Source of the DNA: an uncultured bacterium
Lineage (GTDB): Bacteria; Bacillota; Clostridia; Christensenellales; Borkfalkiaceae
DNA length: 36,802 bases
Reading direction: 5' to 3'
Assembly (NCBI GenBank): GCA_934871445.1
Contig: CAKXBD010000005.1
Span: 3,308 to 40,109 of the forward strand
The notes beneath the pieces were generated by a model, which made no database searches, was not told where the DNA came from, and saw only the letters and a program-made list of their open reading frames with translations. The translations under genes were made by a program, and so were the position numbers. Below, one piece after another: positions 1 to 8,190 of this stretch (position 1 is the first letter of the stretch; every line of letters begins with the position of its first letter).

Positions 1-19
1 CAATAGAGGAGGTTGCGTT

Positions 20-283
20 ATGAAACTGTCGGTAATAAAAGCAATTCGCTATAATGAAATTACTCGAGAAATAGAAATGCCGCATAAAAATCCCAAATCT
101 CAAAAAGAAAAAAATCTCTATGAACAATTACAGAACACTTTTAACGAAACGCAAAGAAAATTATATTACGAATACGAAACGGCTTTTTTGGAGGAAATCA
201 CAGCGGAAAACGACAGAGTTTTCTCCGTTGGGTTTCGGTACGGATTATTTCCGGGGATAGAAATTTACACGGCAGAAGATTAA
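20..283 (+). CDS. Small DUF6809-like protein, function unknown
   Basis: An 87-residue soluble, charged protein with no signal peptide or membrane segment. The start is supported by GAGGAGG at 6-12, seven bases before the ATG. The C-terminal part (ENDRVFSVGFRYGLFPGIEI) resembles the FxxGFRLG-type helix that ends DUF6809 proteins, small proteins common in Clostridia with no known role. The N-terminal half is mostly charged helix. It converges on the next gene, and the two stop codons overlap by four bases (280-283), so they share no separate terminator. Family assignment is by pattern memory only; the reading frame itself is convincing. Confidence 0.6.
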   Translation: MKLSVIKAIRYNEITREIEMPHKNPKSQKEKNLYEQLQNTFNETQRKLYYEYETAFLEEITAENDRVFSVGFRYGLFPGIEIYTAED

Positions 284-1035
284 TTTTCGGGAAATTCGAT
301 TTCTTCATTTTGTTTTTCGGGCATGAATTTCCAATATCGGACAGGCATATAGCCTTTCATTTGCCGCGTGTTTTTCCGCGCGGGGATATAGACTGTATGA
401 TAGTATTTTTTCCAGAGCGCGGAAAAAGATTCTTCGTTTTCGGAAAGCACGATATCCGCCGTTCCCACAGGCGAGACGAGCCATTCGTTTCCGTTATAAA
501 TTCCCGCGATTTTGCGAGAGACGTCGTGGATGATAAAGCGGGCGTTTTTGAATCGTGCTGCGAAATGCGGCATCAATAAATCGACGACGTCGTTATCCGG
601 CGAGCAAGGCGCGTAAAAAACCCCGTCGGCGGTCTCCTGAAACCGAAGAAAACCGCTCAATCTGTGGCGTTCCGAGCCTACTTGATCGGAGAGTTCTGCA
701 ATTCGTCTGACTTCGGGAAACGTCAGCATGCCGCGTATGGAGGAATTATGTCTGATTAAAAGGCGGATATATGCAAAAGCGGCGCGTTCTCTGTCCTCCG
801 CGGGGGTACGCAGAGCGCAGTCGAGGTCATAGAGACAATTTTTATCTATGCTTCGGATTTTTTTGACGACTCGCGCGGATTTTTCTTTTGAAGGAAGTAC
901 GGGAATAAAGCGATCGTCCAATGCCGTCTGCAAAGCACGCGAAGGGCTGAGAAAAGCGTCGGCGTCCCTGTATGCGTCGAACACTGCCGTAAAAAACGTT
1001 TCCGCCGTTCCGTCCGTGAGATAGATATTCCGCAT
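280..1035 (-). CDS. TIGR03915/DUF4130-family partner of a radical SAM DNA repair/modification protein
   Basis: A 251-residue protein starting MRNIYLTDGTAETFFTAVFDAY, the usual opening of the TIGR03915 (DUF4130) family. These proteins are nearly always encoded beside a HhH-containing radical SAM protein and are annotated as putative DNA repair or metabolism proteins; the reaction is unknown. Family-typical traits are the basic and aromatic C-terminal half with a DVSRKIAGIYNGNEWLV segment and the terminal KYYHTVYIPARKN-type stretch. The start has AAAGGAG four bases upstream. It lies 36 bases downstream of the radical SAM gene on the same strand, so the two form a two-gene operon. Nothing looks truncated. 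Confidence 0.85.
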   Translation of the reverse strand: MRNIYLTDGTAETFFTAVFDAYRDADAFLSPSRALQTALDDRFIPVLPSKEKSARVVKKIRSIDKNCLYDLDCALRTPAEDRERAAFAYIRLLIRHNSSIRGMLTFPEVRRIAELSDQVGSERHRLSGFLRFQETADGVFYAPCSPDNDVVDLLMPHFAARFKNARFIIHDVSRKIAGIYNGNEWLVSPVGTADIVLSENEESFSALWKKYYHTVYIPARKNTRQMKGYMPVRYWKFMPEKQNEEIEFPEN

Positions 1036-1071
1036 TTTTCTCCTTTCCTTTTTTCCGTTCCGCTCGGAGAG

Positions 1072-2487
1072 TCATAATTCTCCCGTCAGGGCAGATTTTG
1101 CCGTTTCGGGCGAGGAATTTAACAGAAATTGTTTATCTTCGCGGGAAGCGAAGAGTGTCAGCACACTTTCTTCCGTGGGTTTAGGAAGCCGCACAGAGTC
1201 CGAATCGAGCAAGGAAAAGGAATTTGCGGGGGGCAGGGAAGAAGCGTCGAACATAGAGAGCTGTTTCGCGCTGTCCGTCCGTTCTGCCAAAATAAGCTGT
1301 GTACGCACTCTGTCGGGATTTTCCGTACCGCAGAATTTTCCGTTGCAGGTGATGAAGTGGCGAGCACGTTTCAGAACGATCCGCATTTTTTTCAAATCCT
1401 CGAAGGTCAGCTTCGCGTATTTTCTCGCCGTGACAATTTTATAGGCGCCTTTGGCTCCGATTCCGGGAACCCGCAGGAGCTGTTCCACGCTCGCGCGGTT
1501 AATTTCCACGGGAAAGTATTGCATGTTCCGAAGCGCCCATGCGCATTTCGGATCGTATTCCGCGGGAAGATTTTCTCCCTCGGGAGCAATTTCCTCTGTC
1601 GTAAACCCGTAAAATCTCAAAAGCCAATCCGCTTGATACAGACGGTGTTCCCGAAGCAGCCCCGCCGCCGCGTCGGGCAGAAGAGGATCGTGCACGACGG
1701 GAACGTAAGAGGAATAATATACCCGTTTCAAATCATATTTCCGATACATAAATTCGGTGAGTCTGAGAATTTGTCCGTCCGTTTCGGGAGAAGCGCCGAC
1801 GATCATCTGCGTCGTCTGTCCGGCCGGAAGAAAGCGCCCTGCGCCCCGTTTTTCTTCTTTCCCTGTCCGACGCTTGTATTCGAGCGCCAATGCCCGCTTT
1901 TCTTCGCATAATTGCCGCATGGGGGAAAAGACGCTGTCTTTTGTCTTTTGCGGCGCCAATAGTTTTAGACTCTGTTCGCTCGGCAGCTCGATATTATAGC
2001 TCATGCGGTCCGCGTAAGCCGCCGCGCGGTCAGTCAGAATCTTGTCTGCATGCGGGATTCCTTTGAGATGAATATAGCCGTTGAATTTATAAGTTTCCCG
2101 AAGCGTCTTTATCGTCTCCAATAAAAGCTCCATCGTATAGTCGGGGGATTTATAGACGGCGGACGAGAGAAATAAGCCTTCGATGTAATTGCGACGGTAA
2201 AAGGCCATGACCAATTCGCACATTTCTTCGGGCGAAGCAACCGCGCGCGGTACGTCTGCGCTCCTGCGGTTGGGACAATATTTACAGTCGAATACACAGT
2301 CGTTTGTCATCAGCATTTTTAACAGGGAAATACATCTTCCGTCCTGCGTGAACGAATGACAGATTCCCCCCAAAGAAGCGTTCCCCAAGCCGTCTTTCGT
2401 ATTCTTCCGCCTCGACCCCGACGACGAACAGGATACGTCGTATTTCGCTCCGTCCGTCAAAATCTTCATTCTCTCTTCGTCTATCAT
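1072..2487 (-). CDS. Putative DNA modification/repair radical SAM protein (TIGR03916-like)
   Basis: A 471-residue radical SAM enzyme. The cluster-binding motif CxxxCxxC is present as CVFDCKYC (Cys64, Cys68, Cys71), and the conserved family opening KILTDGAKYDVSCSSSGS is intact. A helix-hairpin-helix segment (LLRVPGIGAKGAYKI) lies at about residues 330-390, which suggests DNA contact. The last ~70 residues are low in conservation signals. The family pairs with TIGR03915/DUF4130 proteins, as here, and is thought to act on DNA; the substrate is not established. The start at 2487 has AGAGGA eight bases upstream; an internal ATG at 2469 is possible but less well placed. The promoter at 2508-2536 implies a very short leader. 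Confidence 0.9.
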   Translation of the reverse strand: MIDEERMKILTDGAKYDVSCSSSGSRRKNTKDGLGNASLGGICHSFTQDGRCISLLKMLMTNDCVFDCKYCPNRRSADVPRAVASPEEMCELVMAFYRRNYIEGLFLSSAVYKSPDYTMELLLETIKTLRETYKFNGYIHLKGIPHADKILTDRAAAYADRMSYNIELPSEQSLKLLAPQKTKDSVFSPMRQLCEEKRALALEYKRRTGKEEKRGAGRFLPAGQTTQMIVGASPETDGQILRLTEFMYRKYDLKRVYYSSYVPVVHDPLLPDAAAGLLREHRLYQADWLLRFYGFTTEEIAPEGENLPAEYDPKCAWALRNMQYFPVEINRASVEQLLRVPGIGAKGAYKIVTARKYAKLTFEDLKKMRIVLKRARHFITCNGKFCGTENPDRVRTQLILAERTDSAKQLSMFDASSLPPANSFSLLDSDSVRLPKPTEESVLTLFASREDKQFLLNSSPETAKSALTGEL

Positions 2488-2507
2488 ATTTTGATCCTCT
2501 GAATATT

Positions 2508-2536
2508 AGTCTATCACTTTGAAAATTATTTGTCAA
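2508..2536 (-). promoter_or_regulatory. Promoter of the radical SAM operon
   Basis: Read on the minus strand, TTGACA (2536-2531) and TAGACT (2513-2508) are 17 bases apart. The predicted start of transcription is about 2501, directly before the AGAGGA ribosome site at 2500-2495, giving a leader of about 14 nt. Confidence 0.6.
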
Positions 2537-2595
2537 ACATTTGTTCGTATAATTTCAAAAAAGATTATAGAAATCGTCAGATTTTTGCGGACTGC

Positions 2596-2624
2596 TTGAC
2601 AAAATCGAAAAAATAGGTTATAAT
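2596..2624 (+). promoter_or_regulatory. Promoter of the two-component operon
   Basis: TTGACA at 2596-2601 and TATAAT at 2619-2624 with a 17-base spacer, a consensus vegetative promoter. It gives a leader of about 95 nt before the response-regulator ATG at 2727 (AAAGGA at 2714-2719). The leader has no structure I recognise. Confidence 0.8.
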
Positions 2625-2726
2625 TGTGAAAATTTCACTCAGCTTTCACGGCGTTTTGTTGTAAAGTTAACGTCGGCGGGGTATATTTTAACTATAAGCA
2701 AAAAAAATCCATCAAAGGAAAATCTT

Positions 2727-3398
2727 ATGAAAATTTTAATTGTCGATGACGAAGAGATGATTCGAGGCGTTCTGAAAGAATACGTCGAATTCGAGGGAAA
2801 TGAGGCATTTGAAGCCGCGGACGGAATGGAGGCGGTGAAGATGTGCAAGGACAACGATTATGACGTCGTTTTGATGGACGTCATGATGCCCAAGCTGGAC
2901 GGCTTTTCGGCGGTCAAGGAAATCCGTAAGTTCAAGGACGTGCCTGTGATCATGCTGTCCGCCCGCGGCGAGGAATACGACAAGCTGTTCGGTTTTGAAA
3001 TCGGCGCGGACGATTATGTTACCAAACCGTTTTCGCCCAAAGAAGTAATGGCGCGTATCAATGCGGTGACCAAGCGCCGCGCCATGAAAAATAACGACGC
3101 GTCTCAACAGAGTTATAAATTTGAGGGGCTGGAAATCGATATGGCCGGACGGAACGTCTATGTGGACGGAGAAAAGGCCGAGCTCACGCCGAAGGAATAC
3201 GAGCTCTTATTCTATCTCGTGCGCAATAAGGGGATAGCTCTGACGCGCGAAAAATTGCTCTATGACGTGTGGGGATTCGATTTTTACGGGGACGACCGCA
3301 CGGTAGACACGCATATCAAGATGCTGAGGGGAAATCTGAAAGAATATCGGAAATTCATCGTCACTTTGCGCGGATTGGGTTATAAATTCGAGGTATAA
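2727..3398 (+). CDS. OmpR/PhoB-family response regulator
   Basis: A 223-residue DNA-binding response regulator. The receiver domain (about 1-115) has the acidic pair D7/D8, the phosphoacceptor Asp51 (DVVLMDVMMP), Ser78 in the Thr/Ser switch position and Lys100 (YVTKPFSP). The C-terminal winged helix (about 128-223) shows the OmpR-type LTPKEYELLFYLVRNKG, DVWGFDFYGDDRTVDTHIKMLR and a final RGLGYKFEV. It works with the histidine kinase encoded 178 bases downstream. Nothing in the sequence fixes the signal; the genes immediately after the kinase are of unknown function and may be targets or accessories. No anomalies in length or key residues. Confidence 0.97.
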   Translation: MKILIVDDEEMIRGVLKEYVEFEGNEAFEAADGMEAVKMCKDNDYDVVLMDVMMPKLDGFSAVKEIRKFKDVPVIMLSARGEEYDKLFGFEIGADDYVTKPFSPKEVMARINAVTKRRAMKNNDASQQSYKFEGLEIDMAGRNVYVDGEKAELTPKEYELLFYLVRNKGIALTREKLLYDVWGFDFYGDDRTVDTHIKMLRGNLKEYRKFIVTLRGLGYKFEV

Positions 3399-3576
3399 TA
3401 TCCGCTGTACCGCGTCGGGGGGGATTTTGCGCTCCCGAAAGGTCGTGAATTTTATCGAGGCGCGGAAACAGAGATAAAGGCGGCGGCAAAGGCGAAAGAC
3501 GCCTGTTTCGCGCGGCGGAAAGTGCCTGCGCGGCAGGAAAGAGTTACATACTTTTGAGATATTTTGGCGGTGACGA

Positions 3577-5058
3577 ATGAAACGGAAATCCGAACGGAAA
3601 AAATACGTCCGCAGACAGGGAAACGCCAGCATTTACTTTCTTCTTTGGGCGGCGTTTTCTCTCTTTGCGCTCGTCATAGTCTTATTGTTCGGCGTTACGC
3701 AGAATCTGATGCTGAAACAGACATATAAAGACGAAGTATCGAGAAGCCTCGCCGTGGACGGAAAAGCCATTCAGAAAGCGATAACGGAATACCGCGGGCC
3801 CAATTACAGTGCTTTTATTCGGTATCAGGCTTCTCTTTATAATGCAGAAGTATATCTGTTGAACGAAGAAGGCACCGTTCTGTTTCCCGTAGAGGAAATC
3901 GACCCGGACGATCCCGTTTTTTCGGGACAGATAGATTTTTCCGAAAAGATAGACAGGCTGATTTCCCGCTTGCAATCGTCCGGAGACAAACCCGTGATTT
4001 ATGAGGACGATTCGGGTGAATTTGTCTATGGCGCGGTTTACGAAAAGATCGGCACCGAACCGGTATATCTTTATATCTCTAAATCTCTGGAACTCGGCGA
4101 GAGCGTCGTTTCGCAAATGCAAGTGCGCGTACTGTTGATGGCAATCTTCGTATTGTTGCTTTCTTTTGCGGTTTCCAGCGCCATTTCGGGAATATTGACC
4201 AATCCGATTACGGAGATGACGGAGAAAGCCCGTCGATTGGCGGCGGGGGATTTCTCGGTGGATTTTCACGGCCGCTCTTATGGCAGCGAAATGCAGGAAC
4301 TAGCCGAGACGCTAAATTTTGCGCGGGATGAAATTTCTAAATCCGACCGCATGCAAAAGGAGCTGATCGCAAATGTATCGCACGATTTCAAGACTCCGTT
4401 GACGATGATCAAGGCCTATGCGTCCATGATTCAGGAAATTTCGGGGAATAATCCCGAAAAGCGCACAAAGCACACCCAGGTGATTATCGAAGAAGCGGAC
4501 AGGCTGACTTCCCTCGTCAACGATCTTTTGGACTTGTCGAAGATTCGTTCGGGAATCGCGGCCTTGAAGCCCGAAGTTTTCGACCTTTCGGAGTATACGT
4601 TCGACGTTCTCGAAAAATTCGCGTATCTTTCCGAAACGCAAGGGTATCATTTTGAATCGGATATCGAAAAGGATTTATATACGGAAGCCGATCCTTTGAA
4701 GATCGGAGAGGTTCTGTATAATCTTATCGGAAACGCGGTAAATTATACGGGAGAGGATAAACGGGTCAGTATACGATTGAAAACGGAAAGTGACGGAAAT
4801 ATCCGCTTTTCCGTGACCGATACGGGCAAGGGAATCAAGCCGGAGGAAATCGCTACGATTTGGGATCGGTACTATCGTTCCTCTCAGGCGCATAAGCGCC
4901 CTGTGCAGGGAACGGGGCTGGGGCTTTCTATCGTAAAGACGATTTTGGAAAAACATAATTTCCGTTTCGGCGTGGAAAGTATCGTAGGGAAAGGCAGTAC
5001 TTTTTATGTCATATTTCCTTCGCACACTCCGCCGGAAAACAAAGATATTGAAAAGTAA
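3577..5058 (+). CDS. Membrane sensor histidine kinase (HAMP-HisKA-HATPase)
   Basis: A 493-residue sensor kinase. The order is a basic N-terminus, TM1 (about 20-40), an extracytoplasmic sensor region of ~140 residues with no recognisable PAS or Cache signature, TM2 (about 185-207), HAMP (about 208-260), HisKA with the phosphorylated His269 (ANVSHDFKTPLTMI), and HATPase_c with the N box (YNLIGNAVNY, about 381-390), DTGKGI (415-420) and GTGLGL (445-450). All catalytic motifs are intact. The ribosome site is weak (GGCGGTGA), and the 178-base gap after the regulator contains no obvious promoter or terminator, so co-transcription is likely. It presumably phosphorylates the regulator upstream. Confidence 0.96.
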   Translation: MKRKSERKKYVRRQGNASIYFLLWAAFSLFALVIVLLFGVTQNLMLKQTYKDEVSRSLAVDGKAIQKAITEYRGPNYSAFIRYQASLYNAEVYLLNEEGTVLFPVEEIDPDDPVFSGQIDFSEKIDRLISRLQSSGDKPVIYEDDSGEFVYGAVYEKIGTEPVYLYISKSLELGESVVSQMQVRVLLMAIFVLLLSFAVSSAISGILTNPITEMTEKARRLAAGDFSVDFHGRSYGSEMQELAETLNFARDEISKSDRMQKELIANVSHDFKTPLTMIKAYASMIQEISGNNPEKRTKHTQVIIEEADRLTSLVNDLLDLSKIRSGIAALKPEVFDLSEYTFDVLEKFAYLSETQGYHFESDIEKDLYTEADPLKIGEVLYNLIGNAVNYTGEDKRVSIRLKTESDGNIRFSVTDTGKGIKPEEIATIWDRYYRSSQAHKRPVQGTGLGLSIVKTILEKHNFRFGVESIVGKGSTFYVIFPSHTPPENKDIEK

Positions 5059-5091
5059 GAACCGAAAACGCATTTTTGCGGGAGAAATGAG

Positions 5092-5475
5092 ATGAGAGAG
5101 AATGAAGAAAGTATTCGGCCGAACGGAGCGGAAAACGCTTTTGCAATTGAGAACGCCGCGGAGACTGAAAGGGCGGAGCGACGGGTCACGACCGAAAATT
5201 TGTGGGAAATTATCGTTTCCCTGCAAGGTACTACGTTTTACACGGCAAAGAATCTGCCCTTTACCTATACGGTGAAGGGCGGAGAGCTGTTCACCGACCG
5301 ACGCGGCCGTTCGGTGACGAGGAGCACTTTTGAAAAAGCATTCGAAAAAATACGTTCCGACGCGGCCGTGACGGGTCCGAAAAAGTTGAACATGTACGGT
5401 GCGCCGTATGTGTTTGCGGTATTGAAGGCCATCGGAGCCGTACCGCCCCGCGGAGCGGCGTCCGAAAAGGAGTAA
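5092..5475 (+). CDS. Conserved hypothetical protein downstream of a two-component system
   Basis: A 127-residue soluble protein. After a variable acidic first ~40 residues comes a compact segment starting ENLWEIIVSLQGTTFYTA, containing FTYTVKGGELF, TRSTFEKAFEK and a final GPKKLNMYGAPYVFAVLKAIG. I recognise this pattern as a hypothetical protein that recurs in Clostridia, often predicted to be winged-helix-like, with no known function. It begins 33 bases after the kinase stop codon and ends one base before the next ATG, so it belongs to the two-component operon and could be an accessory of that signalling system. Confidence 0.75.
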   Translation: MRENEESIRPNGAENAFAIENAAETERAERRVTTENLWEIIVSLQGTTFYTAKNLPFTYTVKGGELFTDRRGRSVTRSTFEKAFEKIRSDAAVTGPKKLNMYGAPYVFAVLKAIGAVPPRGAASEKE

Positions 5476-5476
5476 G

Positions 5477-6418
5477 ATGAAAGCAAAATCGGAGGAAAAG
5501 AAAGTTTTTTGCAAATATTCGAAATTTTTTCTCGCGGAAGAGACCTTGACGGAGGAAGCCGCAAGAAAAGAACTTTTGGAAACACTTCGTTCCTTCCGTG
5601 GAATCGACGGGCGTTTTCTCTCTTCTGCCTCGGAGGAGGCATTTTTTACCTTTGAAAAAAGTTACATACCCGTGTATCGTCTTTCGGGGGATGCAGAATA
5701 TCTCTGGGGCGGGAAAGGCGCCGTGGAGCATCGGGAATGTCGGCCTTTGGAATGTATTCGTTTCCGCGCGCCGAAGGATATAAAAGCGGGGGATTGGAGC
5801 AGAGAAGCGGTTTGTCCCGTCAAAGAGACGGAAATTCCGAGTCCGATTTTTTCGGACAGTACGATTCCGTTCAAGGAAAATGAACGGGAACTGCGCCGCA
5901 CGGCGGCGGATTATTCCCCCGACAGCACCGCGCGGATCGCATTGGACAATCAGCGCTATGAAGTGTTCTTTATCCCCGTACTCCAAGCGACGTCGCATTA
6001 TGAGGGAAAAAGCTACGTTTCTTTGATCAATTTGAATAACGGCGCCTGCGTCGCGGCGTATCCCGTTTCCGAAAGGGTGACCGCGGGAATCGATCGAGCG
6101 AAAGCGGCCTTGAAAACGTCAGAATTATGTATCGCCTTTGCGGCGCTGTTCATTTTGACCTTCGGAATTTTTTCGCTTTCGGAGGCCTTAAAAACGAGCT
6201 CGTCGGTTCCCTGGGCGGCCGTTGCGGCTATTTTTGCATTAGAAGTACTCCCTGCATTTTGCTTTTTCCGCTGTTCGGTGCGAAAAAAAGCAGATCTTGA
6301 AAGGCGAGCGGGTGAAAACGGAAAATCGCCGGGAATTTTTTTTGCTGTGGCTTTCGGTGCGTTATCTTGGGTAGGGGCGCTGTTTGCCGCCGTTGTGTTC
6401 GGCTTTGCCGTTCTCTGA
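5477..6418 (+). CDS. Hypothetical protein with C-terminal membrane segments
   Basis: A 313-residue protein of unknown family. Residues 1 to about 210 look soluble; three hydrophobic segments follow, at about 217-238, 248-265 and 284-313. The N-terminal part therefore probably hangs from a C-terminal membrane anchor, in the cytoplasm if the positive-inside pattern around KTSE and RCSVRKKADLERR holds. The start has AAGGAG five bases upstream and follows the previous gene by one base. The operon context suggests an accessory to the two-component system. No catalytic motif is visible, and I do not assign a function. Confidence 0.75.
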   Translation: MKAKSEEKKVFCKYSKFFLAEETLTEEAARKELLETLRSFRGIDGRFLSSASEEAFFTFEKSYIPVYRLSGDAEYLWGGKGAVEHRECRPLECIRFRAPKDIKAGDWSREAVCPVKETEIPSPIFSDSTIPFKENERELRRTAADYSPDSTARIALDNQRYEVFFIPVLQATSHYEGKSYVSLINLNNGACVAAYPVSERVTAGIDRAKAALKTSELCIAFAALFILTFGIFSLSEALKTSSSVPWAAVAAIFALEVLPAFCFFRCSVRKKADLERRAGENGKSPGIFFAVAFGALSWVGALFAAVVFGFAVL

Positions 6419-6505
6419 TCTTATGAATTTACGGAAAGCGTACGCAAAACGGACGAATGAAAGAAAATCGGCAAATCGGTATGACGAAACGCCGTAGAAA
6501 TCTGT

Positions 6506-6529
6506 GCCCGTTCGGGCTCTTTTTCTTTT
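6506..6529 (+). terminator. Possible weak intrinsic terminator of the two-component operon
   Basis: GCCC(G)/(C)GGGC forms a short stem (6506-6517), followed at once by TCTTTTTCTTTT. The stem is only four to five base pairs, but the position, between the operon end and the glyA promoter, fits a terminator. Confidence 0.35.
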
Positions 6530-6537
6530 GTCCGACG

Positions 6538-6567
6538 TTGACAAAAGAAAGTCGGTTGTGCTATAAT
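6538..6567 (+). promoter_or_regulatory. glyA promoter
   Basis: TTGACA at 6538-6543 and a perfect TATAAT at 6562-6567, spacer 18. The -10 box overlaps an in-frame upstream ATG (6566), so that ATG cannot be translated from this transcript. The real glyA start is therefore the ATG at 6599. Confidence 0.85.
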
Positions 6568-6598
6568 GGAGACAAGAAAGGACAGAGAGGTGTTTCCC

Positions 6599-7849
6599 AT
6601 GATTGATATGACCGTCATCAAAAAATTCGACCCGCAGTTGTATGCCGCGATGGACGCGGAACTCAAACGCCAGCAGAATAATATCGAACTGATTGCCAGC
6701 GAAAATATCGTTTCGCCCGCGGTCATGGCCGCGGCCGGTTCGCATCTGACGAATAAATATGCGGAGGGATTGCCCGGAAAACGCTATTACGGCGGTTGCG
6801 AATTTGTCGATGTGGCGGAAAATCTCGCTCGGGACAGACTTAAAGAGCTTTTCGGCTGCGAGCATTGCAACGTTCAGCCCCATTCGGGCGCTCAGGCAAA
6901 TTTTGCGGTATATTTTGCCATGCTTTCGCCGGGCGATACGATTATGGGCATGAACCTTTCGCACGGGGGACATCTGACTCACGGTTCGCCCGTCAATATT
7001 TCGGGAAAATATTTCAAAATCGTTCCGTACGGCGTTTCGGCGGAAACGGAGCGGATAGACTACGATGAAATGGAAAAAATCGCGCTGGAAACCAAGCCGA
7101 AAATGATCGTTTCCGGCGCCAGCGCTTATCCGAGAATTATCGACTTTGCGCGGATTCGGGAAATCTGCGACAAGGTCGGAGCATATATGATGGTGGATAT
7201 TGCACATATCGCCGGGCTCGTTGCGGCAGGGTTGCACCCTTCGCCCGTTCCGTTCGCCGATTTCGTGACGACCACGACGCATAAGACATTGCGCGGTCCC
7301 CGCGGCGGCGTCATTATGTGCAAGGAGAAATATGCCAAGGAAATTGACAAGGCCGTGTTCCCGGGAACGCAGGGCGGTCCGCTCATGCACATTATCGCGG
7401 CCAAGGCGACGGCCTTCAAAGAGGCTCTTTCTCCGGAATTTAAGGCCTATCAGAAACAGGTGCTCCAAAATGCAAAATCGATGGCGGAGCGGTTCAAGAA
7501 AAACGGAATCCGCCTCGTTTCGGAGGGAACGGACAACCATTTGATGCTGCTCGATTTAAGGAATACGGGAGTGACGGGCAAGGAATTGGAAAGTATGCTC
7601 GATACAGTGCATATCACCGTCAATAAAAATACCATTCCCTTTGAGACCGCGTCTCCGTTTGTCACCAGCGGAATCCGCGTGGGAACGCCCGCGGTTACGA
7701 CGCGCGGCATGAAGGAAAAGGATTGCGAGCAGATAGCCGATCTGATTTCCCGCGTCGTCAGGGAAAAAGAGAGCTGTTTTAAGGACGTTCTGGCGGAAGT
7801 GACCGCGCTCTGCGCGCGTTTCCCGATTTACGAAAACGATATTTTATAA
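6599..7849 (+). CDS. glyA: Serine hydroxymethyltransferase
   Basis: A pyridoxal-phosphate enzyme of 416 residues that interconverts serine plus tetrahydrofolate with glycine plus 5,10-methylene-tetrahydrofolate, the main cytoplasmic source of one-carbon units. Landmarks include [14 protein letters not shown] near the N-terminus, [23 protein letters not shown], the [13 protein letters not shown] segment and the cofactor lysine in [14 protein letters not shown]. Length and ends are normal for the bacterial enzyme. The start was placed at 6599, with GAGAGG at 6585-6590, because the upstream in-frame ATG lies inside the -10 box. It is monocistronic as far as can be seen: the next promoter begins 47 bases after its stop codon. 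Confidence 0.98.
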   Translation: MIDMTVIKKFDPQLYAAMDAELKRQQNNIELIASENIVSPAVMAAAGSHLTNKYAEGLPGKRYYGGCEFVDVAENLARDRLKELFGCEHCNVQPHSGAQANFAVYFAMLSPGDTIMGMNLSHGGHLTHGSPVNISGKYFKIVPYGVSAETERIDYDEMEKIALETKPKMIVSGASAYPRIIDFARIREICDKVGAYMMVDIAHIAGLVAAGLHPSPVPFADFVTTTTHKTLRGPRGGVIMCKEKYAKEIDKAVFPGTQGGPLMHIIAAKATAFKEALSPEFKAYQKQVLQNAKSMAERFKKNGIRLVSEGTDNHLMLLDLRNTGVTGKELESMLDTVHITVNKNTIPFETASPFVTSGIRVGTPAVTTRGMKEKDCEQIADLISRVVREKESCFKDVLAEVTALCARFPIYENDIL

Positions 7850-7896
7850 AGGAATTGCGAAATCCGCATTTATAAAAAAATACTTTCTCCGATTTG

Positions 7897-7925
7897 TTGA
7901 CAAAACGGGGAAAGCGGAGTATAAT
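7897..7925 (+). promoter_or_regulatory. Promoter of the FMN riboswitch/ribU transcript
   Basis: TTGACA at 7897-7902 and TATAAT at 7920-7925, spacer 17. Predicted transcription start is about 7932, just ahead of the riboswitch aptamer. Confidence 0.85.
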
Positions 7926-7943
7926 CATAGACAAATAAAAAAT

Positions 7944-8066
7944 ATTCTTTGGGGCGAGGCGAAATTCCTCACCGGCAGTAGAGTCTGCGAAGGGCGCGAA
8001 GTTTTTTGCGCCCCCGAATCGGCGCAATTCCGATACCGACGGTCAAAGTCCGGACGAGAAAAGAAA
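7944..8066 (+). promoter_or_regulatory. FMN riboswitch (RFN element)
   Basis: The conserved RFN blocks are present in order: GGGGCGAGGCGAAATTCC, CACCGGCAGTAGAGTCTGCG, the GAATCGGCGCAATTCCGAT hairpin region, ACCGACGGTCAAAGTCCGGA and a closing GAGAAAAGAAAG. P1 can form between TTCTTT (7945-7950) and AAAGAA (8060-8065). The RFN aptamer binds flavin mononucleotide. Placed before a riboflavin-uptake component and followed by a terminator hairpin, it should reduce ribU transcription when FMN is plentiful. Confidence 0.95.
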
Positions 8067-8104
8067 GACGACCGTTTTACGGCGGTCGTCGAAGGCGTTT
8101 TTTG

Positions 8105-8134
8105 CCGCCCCGAAACTTGTTTCGGGGCGGTTTT
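8105..8134 (+). terminator. Riboswitch expression-platform terminator
   Basis: A perfect GC-rich inverted repeat, CCGCCCCGAAAC (8105-8116) and GTTTCGGGGCGG (8119-8130), followed by TTTT. A preceding hairpin, GACGACCG (8067-8074) with CGGTCGTC (8083-8090), starts directly at the 3' end of the aptamer and may be the competing anti-terminator or a spacer hairpin. The T-tract is short, so efficiency is uncertain. Confidence 0.7.
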
Positions 8135-8190
8135 CGACGCTTTTCGGAGAATATTTTTATTCAAAATATTTTTCAAAGGAGTGTTTCTCT

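Noticed and set aside
6566..6598. Upstream in-frame ATG extending glyA
   Set aside because: It overlaps the -10 box of the glyA promoter and therefore precedes the transcript.
6362..7540. 392-codon minus-strand ORF opposite glyA, and similar long ORFs opposite manA (29052-30584) and the LGFP-like gene (34019-35770)
   Set aside because: Shadow frames created by codon bias in genes that are clearly coding on the plus strand; they show no motifs, ribosome sites or family similarity.
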